Below are positions 28,645 to 38,225 of a stretch of DNA of 64,000 bases, piece by piece. Where the stretch lies: contig KK211045.1 in NCBI GenBank assembly GCA_000619965.1, forward strand, positions 736-64,735, written 5' to 3'. Within the stretch, counting starts at the first letter, position 1; every line of letters starts with the position of its first letter. Source of the DNA: Propionibacteriaceae bacterium P6A17. GTDB lineage: Bacteria > Actinomycetota > Actinomycetes > Propionibacteriales > Propionibacteriaceae. The position numbers and the translations under genes were made by a program. The notes beneath the pieces were generated by a model. The model was not told the DNA's origin. It saw only the letters and a program-made list of their open reading frames with translations, and did no database searches.

Positions 28645-28680
28645 GTCTCGATCAGCCGCCTGCGGCGGCGACCCGACGAG
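28645..28680. repeat. REP-like element, inverted relative to the 26.8-27.1 kb copies
   Basis: It starts GTCTCGATCAG, the same 11 bases as the reverse complement of the left-hand elements, then has a GCCGCC-TGC-GGCGGC palindrome and GACCCGACGAG. The layout (head, 6-3-6 palindrome, tail) is the same although the palindrome bases differ. With the left copies it brackets the DUF222 gene. Confidence 0.7.
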
Positions 28681-28890
28681 CGGGTGGTGGGGTGTCCCGG
28701 CGGCGACCCGACGAGCGGGTGGCGGGGACTCGACGAGCGGGCGGTGGGGACTCGACGAGCGGGTGGTGGGGTGTCCCGGCGGCGACTCGACGAGCGGGCG
28801 GTGGGGACTCGACGAGCGGGTGGTGGGGTGTCCCGGCGGCGACTCGACGAGCGGGTGGCGGGGTGCGCGAGGTCCACTCGACGGAGGGGT
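28671..28890. repeat. short G-rich direct repeat array with 22/35-bp periods
   Basis: (C/T)CGACGAGCGGG recurs at about 28673, 28708, 28730, 28752, 28787, 28809 and 28844, with a decayed copy near 28878. The steps are 35, 22, 22, 35, 22 and 35 bp. The longer steps carry an extra GTGTCCCGGCGGC. The array lies between the REP-like element and the uvrC promoter. Confidence 0.85.
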
Positions 28891-28937
28891 GACCGTCGGA
28901 CGCTCGTGCTCGGAGGCGGGCTGTCGTCGGGCATCAA

Positions 28938-28943
28938 TAGACT
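28938..28943 (+). promoter_or_regulatory. -10 hexamer of probable leaderless promoter for uvrC
   Basis: TAGACT lies 7 nt before the ATG at 28951. The string GTCGGGC between them recurs identically before rapZ. Confidence 0.45.
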
Positions 28944-28950
28944 GTCGGGC

Positions 28951-30873
28951 ATGGCCGATCCCTCGACGTACCGCCCCCGCACGTCGGACATCCCGACGTC
29001 GCCGGGTGTCTACCGCTTCTTCGACGCGTTCGGCAACGTCATCTACGTCGGCAAGGCGAAGAACCTCCGCAACCGCCTGAGCTCCTACTTCGTGGACCTC
29101 GAGCACAAGCACTTCCGCACGCAGACGATGGTGCGATCGGCGGCTCGGGTAGACTGGACCGTCGTCGGCACCGAGGTGGAAGCCCTTCAGCTCGAGTATA
29201 CGTGGATCCAGGAGTTCGACCCCCGGTTCAATGTCAAGTACCGCGACGACAAGTCCTACCCCTGGCTCGCCATCACCTGGGCTGACGAATACCCGCGCGT
29301 CTTCGTCGGGCGCGGCACGAAGAAGCGCGGCACGAGGTACTTCGGGCCCTACGGGCAGGCGTGGGCCATCCGGGACACGGTGGACCTCCTGCTGCGCGTG
29401 TTCCCGATGCGTTCGTGCACGCGCGGCGTGTTCGACGACGCCCGCCGCTCGGGCCGCCCCTGCCTGCTGGGGGACATCGGCAAGTGCTCCGCGCCCTGCG
29501 TGGGGCGAGTGAGCGTGGAGGAGCACCGCGAGATCGCGGCGCAGTTCATGGCATTCATGGGCGGGCGCACCGGCGACGTCATCGGTCGCGTCGAGCGGGC
29601 CATGTACGAGGCGTCGGCAGACCTCAATTTCGAGCGGGCCGCCACGCTGCGAGACGCCCTCGGTGCGCTGAAGAAGGTGCAGGAGAAGCAGGCCGTCGTG
29701 CTCGGCGACGGGACCCGTGCGGATGTCGTCGGCTTCGCGGAGGACCCGACACAGGTCGCCGTCCAGGTGTTCCACGTCGTCGACGGCAAGATTCTCGGCG
29801 AGCGCGGCTGGGTGGCGGACCGCGCCGACGACCGACCGCTCGTCGAGCTGCTCGACGCCTTCCTGGGGCAGCTCTACCAGGCTGAGGACGCGGAGATCCC
29901 ACCGCTGATCCTGAGCTCGGTCGAAGCCGAGCGCGCCGTCGAGCAAGTGCTCGCGGAGCGTCGGGGCGGCAAGGTGGAGGTCCGCGTCCCGCTGCGCGGC
30001 GAAAAGCGCGCTCTGCTCGACACCTGCGTCCGCAACGCCGAAGTGGCCCTCGAACAGCACAAGCTGAAGCGCGCCACCGATCTCGACACTCGCAACCGCG
30101 CCCTCGAGGAGATCGCAGAGGCGCTCGGGCTCGACGCGCCGCCCCTGCGCATCGAGTGCTACGACATCTCCCACACGATGGGCCAGGAGGTCGTCGGCTC
30201 GATGGTGGTGTTCGAGGACGGACTGGCCCGCAACTCCGAGTATCGCCGCTTCCTCATCAAGGGCTTCGAAGGCTCTGACGACGTGCGCGCCATCCGCGAG
30301 GTGCTCACCCGGAGGCTTCGGCGGCTCAAGGCATCCAACGAGGACGACGACCTGGTCGACGTCACCACCGGCGCCGCGAAGCGCTTCTCGTATGCGCCGG
30401 CGCTGATCGTCGTCGACGGCGGTGCGCCGCAGGTGGCGGCCGCGCAACAGGTGTTCGACGAGCAGGGCGTCACGGGCGAGATCGCGCTGTGTGGGCTGGC
30501 GAAGCGGCTGGAGGAAGTATGGCTGCCGGGGGAGGAGTACCCGCTCATCCTCCCGCGCACCTCCGAGGGGCTGTACCTCCTGCAGCGCGCCCGCGACGAG
30601 GCCCACCGCTTCGCCATCATCTTCCACCGCCAGCGTCGTGGCAAGGCGCTCATCGACTCCATCCTCGACGGCGTACCCGGGCTGGGGGATGTGCGCCGCA
30701 AGGCGCTGCTCAAGTACTTCGGCAGCGTGCGCAAGCTGCGGGCGGCCTCGGCCGACGAGATCGCCGACGTGCCCGGCATCGGGCCGGCGCTCGCCCGGCG
30801 GATCCACGACGTCGTGCAGGCCTCCGGCGGGGAGGCCATCAACCTCACCACCGGCGAGGTGACGGAAGCCTGA
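28951..30873 (+). CDS. uvrC: excinuclease ABC subunit C
   Basis: A 640-residue dual-incision nuclease. The N-terminal GIY-YIG domain (about 14-90) has [20 protein letters not shown] and [10 protein letters not shown]. Four Cys residues ([16 protein letters not shown] then [10 protein letters not shown]) are at about 155-182, a UVR motif is near 215-240, the RNase H-like domain has [20 protein letters not shown] and IVVDGGAPQ, and tandem helix-hairpin-helix motifs end the protein ([31 protein letters not shown]). The reading frame stays open upstream through the repeat array, but the family start and the -10 both support 28951. Confidence 0.96.
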   Translation: MADPSTYRPRTSDIPTSPGVYRFFDAFGNVIYVGKAKNLRNRLSSYFVDLEHKHFRTQTMVRSAARVDWTVVGTEVEALQLEYTWIQEFDPRFNVKYRDDKSYPWLAITWADEYPRVFVGRGTKKRGTRYFGPYGQAWAIRDTVDLLLRVFPMRSCTRGVFDDARRSGRPCLLGDIGKCSAPCVGRVSVEEHREIAAQFMAFMGGRTGDVIGRVERAMYEASADLNFERAATLRDALGALKKVQEKQAVVLGDGTRADVVGFAEDPTQVAVQVFHVVDGKILGERGWVADRADDRPLVELLDAFLGQLYQAEDAEIPPLILSSVEAERAVEQVLAERRGGKVEVRVPLRGEKRALLDTCVRNAEVALEQHKLKRATDLDTRNRALEEIAEALGLDAPPLRIECYDISHTMGQEVVGSMVVFEDGLARNSEYRRFLIKGFEGSDDVRAIREVLTRRLRRLKASNEDDDLVDVTTGAAKRFSYAPALIVVDGGAPQVAAAQQVFDEQGVTGEIALCGLAKRLEEVWLPGEEYPLILPRTSEGLYLLQRARDEAHRFAIIFHRQRRGKALIDSILDGVPGLGDVRRKALLKYFGSVRKLRAASADEIADVPGIGPALARRIHDVVQASGGEAINLTTGEVTEA

Positions 30874-31205
30874 CGTCGATGCACCGGCCGATAGGGCGCG
30901 ACAGGCCCGGAGGGGCGCCGGGTCAGGCATTGGTGAGGCCCCATCGAGAGCGCCATGGCGCCCTCCGGGACGTGTTGGGTGGCAGCCGCCAGGACCGCGC
31001 AGCAACTCGCTGTCCCCTGCCATCCGTTGGACCAGGAGGTAGCCCAGTCGTCCGACGTGGGGCGCGTCGCAGGCGTGGTCAGGGTGCGGGTCGTGCTTCG
31101 GACCTTGGCCCCCGGGGTGCCGGGCCGGGCTCGTCGGGCAGGCGCCCCGTCGCCGGCGCTGTGGCTGGGGCGCGCCGGTGGGCGGAGTTGAGCGCCCCCA
31201 CGCGA
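30874..31205. other. gene-free stretch between uvrC and bioY, with one large stem-loop
   Basis: No convincing gene is present. CCCGGAGGGGCGCC (30906-30919) can pair with GGCGCCCTCCGGG (30957-30969) with a one-base bulge, closing a loop of 37 nt. It may terminate uvrC transcription. The rest shows nothing I can name. Confidence 0.5.
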
Positions 31206-31225
31206 TGGTGTTGAATGGTGTTCAA
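31206..31225 (+). promoter_or_regulatory. candidate BioQ-type operator before bioYMN
   Basis: TGAAT-GGT-GTTCA (31212-31224) matches the actinobacterial BioQ operator form TGAAC-N3-GTTCA with one mismatch. The same bases form a 10-bp tandem repeat TGGTGTT(G/C)AA (31206-31215 and 31216-31225). It stands 26 nt before the bioY start. Confidence 0.5.
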
Positions 31226-31250
31226 AACGACCCGTCCAGGAGAATCCACC

Positions 31251-31847
31251 ATGTCCAGCACCGCCGGTGCCCCCGCAGCCTCCCGCTCGTTCCAGGCCCA
31301 GGACCTTGCCTACGTCGCCGTCTTCGCCGCGCTCATCGCCGCGCTGTCGTTGGTCCCGCCGATCCCCGTGGGCTCATTCGGGGTGCCGATCACGCTCCAG
31401 ACGCTGGCCATCTCGCTCACCGCGCTCATCCTCGGCCCGTGGCTGGGCGGCGCCGCAGTACTCCTGTACCTGCTCGTCGGCACCGCCGGTCTGCCCGTCT
31501 TCGCCGGCGGCAAGGCGGGCATGTCCGTCTGGTTCGGCCCCACGGCCGGCTACCTGCTGTCGTTCCTCGTCAACGTCGTCGTCGTTGGGCTGATCAGCCG
31601 CACCTACCTGCGCAAGGGCCTCGTCAAGCTCACGTGGCTGTGGATGCTGCTGACACTGCTCGTGTGCCGTCTGCTGGTCATCTACCCCCTCGGCACCGCT
31701 GGCATCGCACGCGCGGCCGAGAAGCCCTTCACGGCCGTGGCCGCCGTCGACTTGGCGTACTGGCCGGGCGACCTGCTGAAGTCCATCGTCGCAGTCCTCG
31801 TGGCCGTCGCGGTCTTCAAGGCCTTCCCGCGCCTGCTGCGTCGATGA
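31251..31847 (+). CDS. bioY: biotin transporter substrate-binding membrane protein BioY
   Basis: A 198-residue S-component of an ECF vitamin importer with about six membrane segments. Signature stretches are GVPITLQTLAISLTALILGP, YLLVGTAGLPVFAGG and FGPTAGYLLSFLVN. I chose the ATG at 31251 because AGGAGA precedes it by 7 nt. The stop overlaps the bioM ATG (ATGA). With bioM and bioN it forms a complete biotin ECF importer. Confidence 0.95.
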   Translation: MSSTAGAPAASRSFQAQDLAYVAVFAALIAALSLVPPIPVGSFGVPITLQTLAISLTALILGPWLGGAAVLLYLLVGTAGLPVFAGGKAGMSVWFGPTAGYLLSFLVNVVVVGLISRTYLRKGLVKLTWLWMLLTLLVCRLLVIYPLGTAGIARAAEKPFTAVAAVDLAYWPGDLLKSIVAVLVAVAVFKAFPRLLRR

Positions 31848-32539
31848 TCTCGCTGCGCGACGTCCGGGTCGCCGTCCCCGCGCTCAGGCCGGGCGACCCG
31901 GACAAGGTGCTGCTCGACGACGTGAATCTCGAGCTCGCCGAGCGGCGCATCGTCGTCATCGGGGCCAACGGATCCGGAAAGTCCACACTCCTTCGCCTCC
32001 TCAACGGGCTACGCCTTCCGAGCCGCGGCACCGTGACCGTCGACGGCCACGACACGGCCAAGGACGGCAAGCAGGTGCGCAAGCTCGTGGGCTTCATCTT
32101 CACCGATCCGCTCTCGCAGTTGCTCATGTCGACGCCGATCGAGGACGTCGAGCTGAGCTTGCGGGCGTCGGTGCGCGGCAAGGCCGAACGACTGGCCCGC
32201 GCGCAGGCGCTGCTCGATGCGCGCGGCGTCGGGCACGTCGCCCACCAGTCCATCTACGACCTCTCCGGCGGCGAACGTCAACTCGTGTCGCTGACGAGTG
32301 TCCTCGCCGTGGAGCCGACGGTGGTCGTCGCCGACGAGCCCACCACGCTGCTGGACCTGCGCAACAAGCAGGCCCTCCGTGAGATCTTCACCCATCTCGA
32401 CCAGCAACTCGTCTTCTCGACGCACGACCTCGAATTCGCCCTGCTCGCCGAGCGGGCAATCGTCGTCGACGGTGGCCGCGTCGTCGCCGACGACGAGCCG
32501 GGGAACGCCGTCGCGTACTACCGGGACCTGATGAGATGA
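31844..32539 (+). CDS. bioM: energy-coupling factor ATPase BioM
   Basis: A 231-residue A-component ATPase. Walker A is GANGSGKST at 40-48, the Q-loop is FIFTDPLSQLLM, the signature is LSGGERQLVSLTSVL near 141, Walker B is VVVADEPTTLLD and the switch His is in VFSTHDLEFAL. It drives uptake by BioY with BioN. Start and stop both overlap neighbours by ATGA. Confidence 0.94.
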   Translation: MISLRDVRVAVPALRPGDPDKVLLDDVNLELAERRIVVIGANGSGKSTLLRLLNGLRLPSRGTVTVDGHDTAKDGKQVRKLVGFIFTDPLSQLLMSTPIEDVELSLRASVRGKAERLARAQALLDARGVGHVAHQSIYDLSGGERQLVSLTSVLAVEPTVVVADEPTTLLDLRNKQALREIFTHLDQQLVFSTHDLEFALLAERAIVVDGGRVVADDEPGNAVAYYRDLMR

Positions 32540-33162
32540 ACGTCCACGCCAGTCTGCTCGGCGCCTACCACCCCCAGCAGGGGTGGCTGTTCCGGCTGGG
32601 CACCGGCTGGAAGTACCTCCTGCTGCTCGCCCTCTCGCTGCCGCCCATCCTCGTCGGCCGCTGGTGGTTCACCGTCGCCGTCGCACTGCTGGCGCTGGGG
32701 ATGCTGTGGTCGTCGGGCATCGGGCCGCGCAAGGCACTGCGGGTGGGCTGGATGCTGTGGTCCATCCTCGCCACGATGGCCGTCTACCAGCTCATCACGC
32801 TCCAGCCGGAGTTGGCCGTGACCACCCCGGGCAACGTGCTCATCGCGGTGCTCGCATCGAGGATGCTCACGCTCACGACGAGCACCCCCGAGCTGCTCGA
32901 CGCCCTCGTCCGCGGTTTGGCCGGGCTGCGCCGGCTCGGGGTCAACGTCGACCAGATCGCGCTCGCGATCGCCGTGATGGTCCGGTCGATTCCCTACCTC
33001 ATGGGGGCGTTCGACGACTCCCGCGACGCCGCCCGGGCTCGCGGACGCGACGGCAACATCGTGTCCCTGCTGATCCCGACGATGGTGAGTGCGGTCGCCT
33101 ACGCCCAGAGCACGGCCGAGGCACTGCATGCGCGGGGGCTCGCCGAGCGCGAGTCAAGATGA
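32536..33162 (+). CDS. bioN: energy-coupling factor transmembrane protein BioN
   Basis: A 208-residue T-component. It has four to five membrane segments and the two conserved Ala-Arg-Gly coupling motifs, in RDAARARGRDG and ALHARGLAER, that contact the ATPase. It is last in the bioYMN operon and convergent with the lipoprotein gene at 33186. Confidence 0.93.
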   Translation: MNVHASLLGAYHPQQGWLFRLGTGWKYLLLLALSLPPILVGRWWFTVAVALLALGMLWSSGIGPRKALRVGWMLWSILATMAVYQLITLQPELAVTTPGNVLIAVLASRMLTLTTSTPELLDALVRGLAGLRRLGVNVDQIALAIAVMVRSIPYLMGAFDDSRDAARARGRDGNIVSLLIPTMVSAVAYAQSTAEALHARGLAERESR

Positions 33163-33185
33163 CGTCCCCGCGGCCCGGTCGCTCG

Positions 33186-33953
33186 TCACGCGCTCGCCGT
33201 CGCCCGCAGATAGGCGCGCCAGCCGTCGGGATCGCCCAGCGGCTTGGAAATGCCCAGCCGGCGCTGCACCGTGCGCAGCGCATCCTTCGTGGCGGCGTCC
33301 CACTCGGCGGTGACCGGCACCTCGAGGCCGTGGACATGCGTGAGGCTGTGCTGGACGAAGTGCACCTGGACCCGGCTGCCACGGTTGAACACGGTGCGCT
33401 CCGCGCCGTTGACGGCATTGTCGACGTGGATGTGGTTGTGGTGCTGCGCGTTGTAGGCGTACGTCAGCGTGTACGCGAAGTGCGCGTGCAGCGACGCGGC
33501 CAGCCGCCAGTAGTTGCGTAGCTCGGCGGCAGCGGACGTGCCCCACTGGTCGTAGCGGCACGAGACGATGCCCTTTGCATGCTCAAGCCTCGCGATGTCG
33601 AAGGCCCGGCCCACCTGATGGAACGAGTTGCACTTGTCCGTGTATGCGCCGTAGCTCCACACGCGCTGGATCACGCCCAGCCCGGAGAGCTGCGCCCAGT
33701 CGGTGGCCCACGCCTCGAGCTGGCGGAGGAACGCCTCGTCGGAACGCATGGAGACCTGCGGCTTCCCGCCCTCGTAGCCGAGTGCGGCCTGGCCGATGTG
33801 GTCGAAGTCGACGAGTGGCCCGGGCGTGCGGCAGCGTTCGGCCGACCCGCCGGGTGTCCGCACGTTGCTCGAGCCGTCCGACGAACCGCAACCGGTCAGG
33901 AGCGTGGCCCCGGCGCCGGTCAGCAGCACCCGGCGGCCGATCAGGTGTGTCAT
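33186..33953 (-). CDS. M15-like (extensin family) lipoprotein
   Basis: A 255-residue exported protein. The signal sequence GRRVLLTGAGATLLTGCGSS has twin Arg and a lipobox-like LLTGC. The mature part contains NSFHQVGRAFDIA, which is the SxHxxGxAxD zinc motif of M15 D-Ala-D-Ala peptidases, and HNHIHVD, the second zinc HxH. The C-terminal 60 residues (VTAEWDAATKDALRTVQRRL) look like a peptidoglycan-binding domain. A wall hydrolase role is inferred. The ATG at 33953 has GGAGG 7 nt upstream. It is divergent from rapZ and probably not part of that operon. Confidence 0.7.
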   Translation of the reverse strand: MTHLIGRRVLLTGAGATLLTGCGSSDGSSNVRTPGGSAERCRTPGPLVDFDHIGQAALGYEGGKPQVSMRSDEAFLRQLEAWATDWAQLSGLGVIQRVWSYGAYTDKCNSFHQVGRAFDIARLEHAKGIVSCRYDQWGTSAAAELRNYWRLAASLHAHFAYTLTYAYNAQHHNHIHVDNAVNGAERTVFNRGSRVQVHFVQHSLTHVHGLEVPVTAEWDAATKDALRTVQRRLGISKPLGDPDGWRAYLRATASA

Positions 33954-34141
33954 CCCTCCCCCTCCATCCGTTCCGACGCCGTGCCGTCCATGATAGGCAG
34001 GCAGCCGCAGCGAGCACGTTGGCGCGCCCGGGGGAGTGCACGGACCTGCCGAGGATGTGTCGGGCGCTGCCCAGCCGGGGGCTGGAGGCGCGGAGGGTGG
34101 CCGTCGGGGGCGCTTCCGATGCCGCGCGCTGCGCAGGCCGA

Positions 34142-34147
34142 TAGGCT
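34142..34147 (+). promoter_or_regulatory. -10 hexamer of probable leaderless promoter for rapZ
   Basis: TAGGCT lies 7 nt before the ATG at 34155. The intervening GTCGGGC is the same as before uvrC. Confidence 0.45.
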
Positions 34148-34154
34148 GTCGGGC

Positions 34155-35009
34155 ATGGTAAGCGAAGTGGCGATCATCACGGGTCTGTCGGGCGCCGGAC
34201 GGCGCACGGCGGCCCACGCGATGGAGGACCTCGGCTGGTATGTCGTCGACAACCTCCCGCCGGTCATGCTGCCCTCGCTCGCCGACACGGTCTCGGGATT
34301 CGGGGTCGAACGGCTCGCCGTCGTCGCCGACGTGCGCACCCGCGTCTTCTTCGAACAACTGCCGACGGCGATCGCCCGGCTGCGCGAGCAGACGCGGAAG
34401 CTCGCGCTGGTCTACCTCGAGGCCGACGACGACGTCATCGTCCAGCGGCAGGAGTCCAATAGACGGCCCCTGCCGTTGCAGGGCGAGGGGCGCCTCATGG
34501 ACGGGATCGTCAAGGAGCGACATCTCATGGCGGACCTGCGCGCCACCGCCGACATCGTCGTCGACACCTCCCGGCTGAGCGCCCGCCAGCTCGTGCAGCG
34601 CATCGCCAACCACTTCGGCAACGAACGCAGCGACAAGCTGTCGGTGGCCATCATGAGCTTCGGCTTCAAGCACGGGCTGCCCATCGACGCCGACCTCGTC
34701 TTCGACGTGCGCTTCCTGCCGAACCCGTTCTGGATCCCCGAGCTGCGCCCCAAGACAGGGCTGTCGCGCGACGTGGCGGCCTACGTCCTCAAACATCCGG
34801 CCGCGACGGAAATGCTGGACAACATGGTCTCGGTGCTGCGCACCAGCGGTCCCGGCTATCTCGCGGAGGGCAAGCGGCAGGTGACGCTCGCGATCGGGTG
34901 CACCGGGGGCAAGCACCGCTCGACGGCCATGAGCGAGCAGCTCGGACGCCTGCTCGGTGAGCAGGGGATCCCGGCCACCATCATCCACCGGGACATGGAG
35001 AAGGAATGA
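34155..35009 (+). CDS. rapZ: RapZ-family nucleotide-binding adapter protein
   Basis: A 284-residue protein with a P-loop (GLSGAGRRT, 10-18) and a C-terminal domain with MSFGFKHGLP, DVRFLPNPFWIPELR and GCTGGKHRS. The P-loop Lys is Arg here (GRRT), a form also seen in other actinobacterial members. In E. coli RapZ guides RNase E to GlmZ. In actinobacteria the role is less clear, but linkage to yvcK and whiA is strongly conserved. The ATG follows a leaderless-type -10. The stop overlaps the yvcK start. Confidence 0.93.
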   Translation: MVSEVAIITGLSGAGRRTAAHAMEDLGWYVVDNLPPVMLPSLADTVSGFGVERLAVVADVRTRVFFEQLPTAIARLREQTRKLALVYLEADDDVIVQRQESNRRPLPLQGEGRLMDGIVKERHLMADLRATADIVVDTSRLSARQLVQRIANHFGNERSDKLSVAIMSFGFKHGLPIDADLVFDVRFLPNPFWIPELRPKTGLSRDVAAYVLKHPAATEMLDNMVSVLRTSGPGYLAEGKRQVTLAIGCTGGKHRSTAMSEQLGRLLGEQGIPATIIHRDMEKE

Positions 35010-35968
35010 CGACTTCGGCAGCCCGCGGCCCGGCGGTGGTCGCGCTGGGGGGAGGGCACGGACTGTCCGCCTCGTTGCGGGCGCTGCGGCGCGTCACCGA
35101 ACGGCTCACGGCGGTGGTCACCGTCGCCGACGACGGCGGCTCGTCGGGCAGGCTGCGCGACGAGTTCGACATCCTCCCTCCCGGGGACCTGCGGATGGCG
35201 CTGGCCGCGCTGTGCGGGGAGGACGAACTCGGTCGCACCTGGGCCAGCGTGCTGCAGTCGCGGTTCACCGGCTCGGGTGTGCTCGGCGGACATTCCATCG
35301 GCAACCTGCTCATCGCGGGCCTGTGGCAGCAGCTCGGCGACGAGCTGGCCGCGCTCGACATGGTGGGTGGGCTGCTCGGGGTGCGGGGGAGGGTCATCCC
35401 CATGAGCCCCATCCCGCTGGAGATCGAGGCCGACGTGTTGGGCCTCGACCCGTTCGCGCCCGACGAGCTGAACACGCTCACGGGGCAGGCGACCGTCGCC
35501 AAGGCCAAGGCCGAGGTGCGCGCCGTCCGGCTCGTCCCGCAGGACCCGCCGGCGCATCCGGCTGCCGTCGACGCCATCGCCGCGGCCGATGCGGTGGTGC
35601 TGGGCCCCGGGTCCTGGTTCACCTCCGTGATCCCGCATCTGCTGGTGCCGGGCCTGCGCGAGGCGATCGTCGACGCGAGGGCGCAGCGCATCCTGGTGCT
35701 CAACGTGGCCCCCGCATTCGAGACCGCCGGATTCACTGCGGCGCGACACATCGAATTGCTCGCCGACCACGCCCCCGACGTGCGCTTCGACGTGGTCGTC
35801 GCGGACGCCGACTTTGCCCTGCACGACCCCCACATGGCGGACTACGTACATTCGCTGGGAGCCGAGCTCGTCGTCGCGGACGTGGCCTCGCACGATGGCA
35901 CCGCCACGCATGACCCGGATCGGCTCGCACAGGTGTTCTCCGAGATCATCGGCCCAGGAAAGAGGTGA
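35006..35968 (+). CDS. yvcK: YvcK/CofD-like gluconeogenesis factor
   Basis: A 320-residue protein of the UPF0052/CofD fold. It has [16 protein letters not shown] (13-28), [28 protein letters not shown] and [19 protein letters not shown]. YvcK homologues bind UDP-GlcNAc and help balance carbon flow into the cell wall. It lies in the conserved rapZ-yvcK-whiA operon with ATGA overlap on the left. Confidence 0.93.
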   Translation: MTTSAARGPAVVALGGGHGLSASLRALRRVTERLTAVVTVADDGGSSGRLRDEFDILPPGDLRMALAALCGEDELGRTWASVLQSRFTGSGVLGGHSIGNLLIAGLWQQLGDELAALDMVGGLLGVRGRVIPMSPIPLEIEADVLGLDPFAPDELNTLTGQATVAKAKAEVRAVRLVPQDPPAHPAAVDAIAAADAVVLGPGSWFTSVIPHLLVPGLREAIVDARAQRILVLNVAPAFETAGFTAARHIELLADHAPDVRFDVVVADADFALHDPHMADYVHSLGAELVVADVASHDGTATHDPDRLAQVFSEIIGPGKR

Positions 35969-35976
35969 TCGCCCCC

Positions 35977-36960
35977 ATGGCGTTGACACGGAAGTTGAAG
36001 GACGAGCTCGCCGCGGTGACGGCCCCGCAGGCGAGCGTGCGCGCCGCAGAGGCGATCGCGATGCTGCGTTTCGGTGGCGGCCTGCACCTGGTGGGCGGAC
36101 AGATCGTCGTCGAGGCGGAGCTGGACAGCGCCCCGGCAGCACGTCGCCTGCGGTCGTTCCTGCAGGAGCTATGGGACGTCACCTCGGAGATGGTCGTCAT
36201 CAACCCTTCTGGCATCCACCGCAGCCCCCGCTACACGCTGCGGGTGGTCGCGGACGGTGAAAAGCTCGCGCGGATGGCCGGGCTGGTCGACCCGAAGCGC
36301 CGCCCCGTCCGCGGGCTGCCGCCGCGCGTGATCGCAGGCTCGCAGGCCGAGGCCACGGCCGTCTGGCGAGGGGCGTTCCTCGCTCGCGGATCGCTCACGG
36401 AGCCCGGCCGGTCGATGAGCCTCGAGATCTCCTGCCCGGGTGCCGAGTCGGCGCTGGCGCTCGTCGGGGCGGGCCGCAGGCTCGGGCTGACGGCGAAGTC
36501 ACGCGAGGCGCGCGGTCAGGTGCGGGTGCAGATGCGCGATCAGGAGGCGATCGCCGACCTGCTGACGCGCATGGGCGCCCAGGAGACCCGCCTGCTGTGG
36601 GAGGAGCGGCGGATGCACCGTGAGGTGCGCGCGCAGGCGCACCGGCTCGCGAATTTCGACGACGCCAACCTGCGTCGCTCCGTGCGCGCCGCCGTGGCGG
36701 CCAGTGCCCGCGTGCAACGCGCCCTCGAGATCCTCGGCGACGACGTGCCCGAGCATCTGCGCGCGGCGGGGGAGCTGCGCGTCGAGCATCGCCAGGCCAG
36801 CCTGGAGGAGCTCGGCAAGCTGCACGATCCGCCGCTGACAAAGGATGCGGTCGCCGGGCGGATCCGACGGTTGCTCGCCACCGCGGACAAAGCGGCGCGG
36901 GAGGCGGGCATCGCCGACACGGAGTCGGCGCTGCCGGCGGACCTGCGCGACGAGTCCTGA
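35977..36960 (+). CDS. whiA: DNA-binding protein WhiA
   Basis: A 327-residue sporulation/cell-division regulator family protein. The N-terminal LAGLIDADG-like domains include [16 protein letters not shown] and [20 protein letters not shown]. The C-terminal helix-turn-helix has [23 protein letters not shown] at 35965 overlaps the yvcK stop, but I chose ATG 35977 because the family begins MALT and AGAGGTGAT lies 8-10 nt upstream. In non-sporulating relatives WhiA affects division and chromosome segregation. Confidence 0.93.
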   Translation: MALTRKLKDELAAVTAPQASVRAAEAIAMLRFGGGLHLVGGQIVVEAELDSAPAARRLRSFLQELWDVTSEMVVINPSGIHRSPRYTLRVVADGEKLARMAGLVDPKRRPVRGLPPRVIAGSQAEATAVWRGAFLARGSLTEPGRSMSLEISCPGAESALALVGAGRRLGLTAKSREARGQVRVQMRDQEAIADLLTRMGAQETRLLWEERRMHREVRAQAHRLANFDDANLRRSVRAAVAASARVQRALEILGDDVPEHLRAAGELRVEHRQASLEELGKLHDPPLTKDAVAGRIRRLLATADKAAREAGIADTESALPADLRDES

Positions 36961-37009
36961 ACGCTCGTTCACGCAGGGTGATCGTCGGAGTGATTTCATG
37001 CCCCCGACG

Positions 37010-37037
37010 TTGTGCCCGCAGCAGGCACGGCTAGGAT
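37010..37037 (+). promoter_or_regulatory. gap promoter
   Basis: TTGTGC (37010-37015) and TAGGAT (37032-37037) are 16 bp apart. The start would be near 37044, leaving a leader of about 80 nt with a GAAGGG tract upstream of the ATG. Confidence 0.5.
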
Positions 37038-37107
37038 GAAAACTGTCCGAATGGCGCTGATCGTTAGCCTCGATTCCTCGGGGACGACGTCGGTGCACGA
37101 CAACTGA

Positions 37108-38118
<1,011 letters not shown>

Positions 38119-38144
38119 TTCCTGCTCGCATGCAGCGCTGAGTT

Positions 38145-38175
38145 GGCCCCGCGCTCCCCGAGGGGGCGCGGGGCC
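38145..38175 (+). terminator. GC-rich stem-loop between gap and pgk
   Basis: GGCCCCGCGC (38145-38154) pairs with GCGCGGGGCC (38166-38175), and an inner CCC/GGG extends the stem. TTCCCT follows. It may attenuate rather than stop transcription, because pgk follows in the same direction. Confidence 0.75.
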
Positions 38176-38225
38176 TTCCCTATCCATCCATGCCCGCCCA
38201 TCCGAACCATCCGAGAGGAACATCC

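Noticed and set aside
28671-28890. CRISPR array from the short repeats before uvrC
   Set aside because: The repeats adjoin each other with no unique spacers; the alternating 22/35-bp pattern is simple tandem expansion.
30955-31191. A 78-codon ORF between uvrC and bioY
   Set aside because: No ribosome binding site, no motif and an Arg/Pro-rich composition typical of non-coding GC-rich DNA.
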